This document shows positions 61,497 to 64,000 of a stretch of 64,000 nt of DNA, one piece after another. The stretch is from Mercurialis annua. Taxonomy: Eukaryota > Streptophyta > Magnoliopsida > Malpighiales > Euphorbiaceae. Location of the stretch: NCBI RefSeq assembly GCF_937616625.2, contig NC_065576.1, positions 26,272,628-26,336,627 of the forward strand. Reading direction: 5' to 3'. Positions within the stretch are counted from its first letter, which is position 1; every line of letters begins with the position of its first letter. The notes under the pieces are model-generated. The model saw only the letters and a list, made by a program, of their open reading frames with translations. It searched no databases and was not told where the DNA came from. The position numbers and the translations under genes were made by a program.

Positions 61497-64000
61497 ATCT
61501 TAGGTCAATCTAACTCATCGATCCGATTACCTAAGCATTGTTAGGCTATATTATGCAATATGTACGTGAGAAGTGACGCTAGATTAGTATATCACGTCTC
61601 AAGTCTCTTTAACGTGTCGTTTTGATTACCATGCTTATGTCACGTCACAAGTCTCTCTAAGCATGGTTAGGTAATATTACGCACAGTGTGCGTGAAAAGT
61701 AACAATAGATTAGTATGTCGCATCTCAAGTCTCTTTAACGCGTCGTTCCGAATACCCAAGAATGGTTAGGTTATATTACGCAAAGTGTGCGAGAAACGTA
61801 ATGCAAGATTAGTATGTCGCCTCTCAAGTCTCTTTAACGTGTCATTCCGGTTACCTAAGCATGGTTAGGTTATATTACGCAAGGTGTGCGTGAAAGGTGA
61901 TGCTAGATTAGAATGTCCCGTCTCAAAGCTCTTTTATGCGTCGTTCCGATTTGCTAAGCATGGTTAGGTTATATTATGCAAAGTGTGAGTGAAAAGTGAA
62001 ACTAGATTAGTATGGGCGTCTCAAGTCTCTCTAACGCATCATTCCGAATTCCTAAGCATGGATACGTTATATTACGCAAAGTGTGCGTGCAAAGTGACGC
62101 TAGATTAATGTGGCACGTCTAAAGTCTTTTTAACGCGTCTTTTAAATTACCATGCTTATGTCGCCTCAGAAGTCTCTCTAACACATCGTTCCGATTACCT
62201 AAGCATGGTTTGGTTATATTACCCAAAGGGTGCGTGAAAAATGACAATAGATTAGTATGTCGCGTCTCAAGTCCATTTAACGCGTCATTCCAACTACTTA
62301 AGAATGGTTAGATAATATTACACAATATGTGCGTGAAAAATGACAATAGATTAGTATGTCGCGTCTTAGGTCAATCTAACTCGTCGTTCCAATTACCTAA
62401 GCATGGTTAGGTTTTATTATGCAATGTGTACGTGAAAATTGACACTAGATTGGTATATCGCGTCTCAAGTCTCTTTAACCCGTCGTTTTGATTACCATAC
62501 TTATGTCGCGTCACAAGTCTCTCTAACGGGTCGTTCCGATTACCTAACAATGGTTAGGTTATATTACGCAAAGCGTGCGTGAAAAGTACAAATAGATTAG
62601 TATGCCGCGTCTCAAGTCTCTTTAACACGTCGTTCCGATTACCCAAGAATGGTTAGGTTATATTGCGCAAAGTGTGCAAGAAAAGTAATGCTAGATTAGT
62701 ATGTCGCGTCTCCAGTCTCTTTAACGCGTCGTTCCAATTACCTAAGCATGGTTACGTTATATTACGCAAGGTGTGCGTGAAAGGTGACGCTAGATTAGTA
62801 TGTCGCGTCTCAAGGCTCTTCAATGCGTCGTTACGATACGTAATCATGGTTGTTATATTATGCAAAGTTTGCGTGAAAAGTGATGCTAGATTGGTATGTC
62901 GCGTCTTAAGTATCTTTAACACGTTGTTTCGATTTACTATGCTTATGTCGCGTCACAAGTCTCTCTAACGCGTCGTTCCGATTACCTTAAGCATGGTTAG
63001 ATTATAGTACGCAAAGTGTGCGTGAAAAGTAACAATAGATTAGTATGTCGCGTCTGAAGTCTCTTTAACGCATCGTTACGATTACCCAAGCATGGTTAGG
63101 TTATATTACCCAAAGTGTGCGTGAAAAGTGACTAGATTAGTATGTCGCATCTCAAGTCTATTGAACGCGTCGTTCCGATTACCTAAGCATGGTTAGGTTA
63201 TATTACGCAAAGGGGGCGTGAAAAGTGACGCTAGATTAGTATGTCGCGTCTCAAGTCTCTTTAACGCGTTGTTCCGATTACCTAAGCATGGTTAGGTTAT
63301 TTACGCAAAGCGTGTGACAAAAGTGGCGCTATATTATTATGCTGCGTCTCAAGTCTGTTTAACGTGTCGATCGGATTATCTAAGCATGGCTAGGTTATAT
63401 TACACAAAGTGTGCGTGAAAAGTGACACTAGATTAGTATGTCGCGTCTCAAGTCTCTTTAACGCGTAGTTCCGATTACCTAAGCATTATTAGGTTATATT
63501 ACTCAAAGTGTGCGTTAGAAGTGACGCTAGATTAGTATGGCGCGTCTCAAGTCTCTTTAACGCGTCGTTTCGATTACCATACATATGTCGCGTCACAAGT
63601 CTCTTTAACGCGTTGTTCCGATTACCTAAGCATGGTTAGGCTATATTACACAAAGTGTGCATAAAAAATGACAATAGATTAGTATGTCGCATCTCAAGTC
63701 TATTTACGCGTCGTTCAGATCACTTTAGCATGGTTAGGTTGTGCGTGAAAAAAAACAATTGATATGTATGTGCGTCTTAAGTCTATCTAACGCGTCGTTC
63801 TGATTACCTATGCCTTGTTAGGTTATTTTACGCAAGGTGTGCGTGAAAAGTGATGCTAGATTAGTATGTCGTGTCTCAAGTCTCTTTAACGCATCATTTT
63901 GATTACCATGCTTAGGTCGCGTCACACGTCTCTCTAGCGCGTCGTTCCGTTTACCTAAGCAGGGTTAGGTTATATTACGCAAAGTGTGCGTGAAAAGTGA
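61497..64000 (+). repeat. 99-bp satellite, family A, to the window edge
   Basis: 61497-62980 follows the variant order of about 17930-18960. From about 62983 the sequence follows the very start of the window (TTAAGCATGGTTAGATTATA). The array continues beyond the window. No gene is seen. Confidence 0.92.

Noticed and set aside
1..64000. Telomere-like repeat because of GGTTAGGTTA
   Set aside because: Occurs once per 99-bp monomer and is not a tandem TTTAGGG or TTAGG array.
1..64000. CRISPR array
   Set aside because: Repeats are contiguous 99-bp satellite monomers with no unique spacers and no cas genes; the context is a plant genome.

Overview
This window is plant heterochromatin. About 57.5 of the 64 kb is one tandem satellite family with a monomer of close to 99 bp. 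It is read here in two orientations with several internal inversions. Only two non-satellite blocks interrupt it: an integrated plant pararetrovirus fragment (Caulimoviridae-type) at 11911-16517, and an LTR-only element (solo LTR) at 59570-61491. A plant host is inferred from the caulimovirid copy, the plant-style TATA boxes and the long-LTR remnant. I cannot name the species or say whether the array is centromeric, pericentromeric or subtelomeric. I see no host protein-coding gene, tRNA, rRNA or CRISPR.

Layout: 1-11910 is satellite in the + sense (a 1.4-1.5 kb higher-order family to about 7.5 kb, then a subfamily marked by GCGTTAAAAG and CTATATAAG). 11911-16517 is the viral block. 16518-37375 is + satellite, containing a 6.0 kb segmental tandem duplication (19831-23900 and 25828-29895). 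37376-43875 is satellite in the - sense. 43876-44409 is a 0.53 kb + island. 44410-55306 is - satellite with a 1.42 kb higher-order repeat and a second copy of the 37.65-43.1 kb segment. 55307-59569 is + satellite with a 1.685 kb repeat. 59570-61491 is the solo LTR, flanked by a 5-bp target duplication. 61492-64000 is + satellite.

The viral block holds one long uninterrupted frame (1190 codons from 12295 to 15867). It carries the C-terminal part of a coat protein with a zinc knuckle, an aspartic protease, reverse transcriptase and RNase H with all catalytic residues visible, then a roughly 350-residue C-terminal extension that I do not recognise. It is followed by an intergenic promoter with TATA box, a poly(A) signal and part of the leader. 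Movement protein and the coat protein N-terminus are absent. The left edge is a collapsed inverted copy: 298 bp of leader and 75 bp of coat-protein sequence are repeated exactly in reverse, so the insert is a fold-back with 298-bp perfect inverted ends. It sits inside a single satellite monomer without a target-site duplication, as expected for end joining rather than integrase.

The many short open frames in the array are a by-product of monomer length: 99 bp is 33 codons, and the common short variant of about 48 bp is 16 codons, so a stop-free frame persists across monomers on both strands. I do not regard them as genes. Copy comparisons are by eye on the sequence; no alignment was run.
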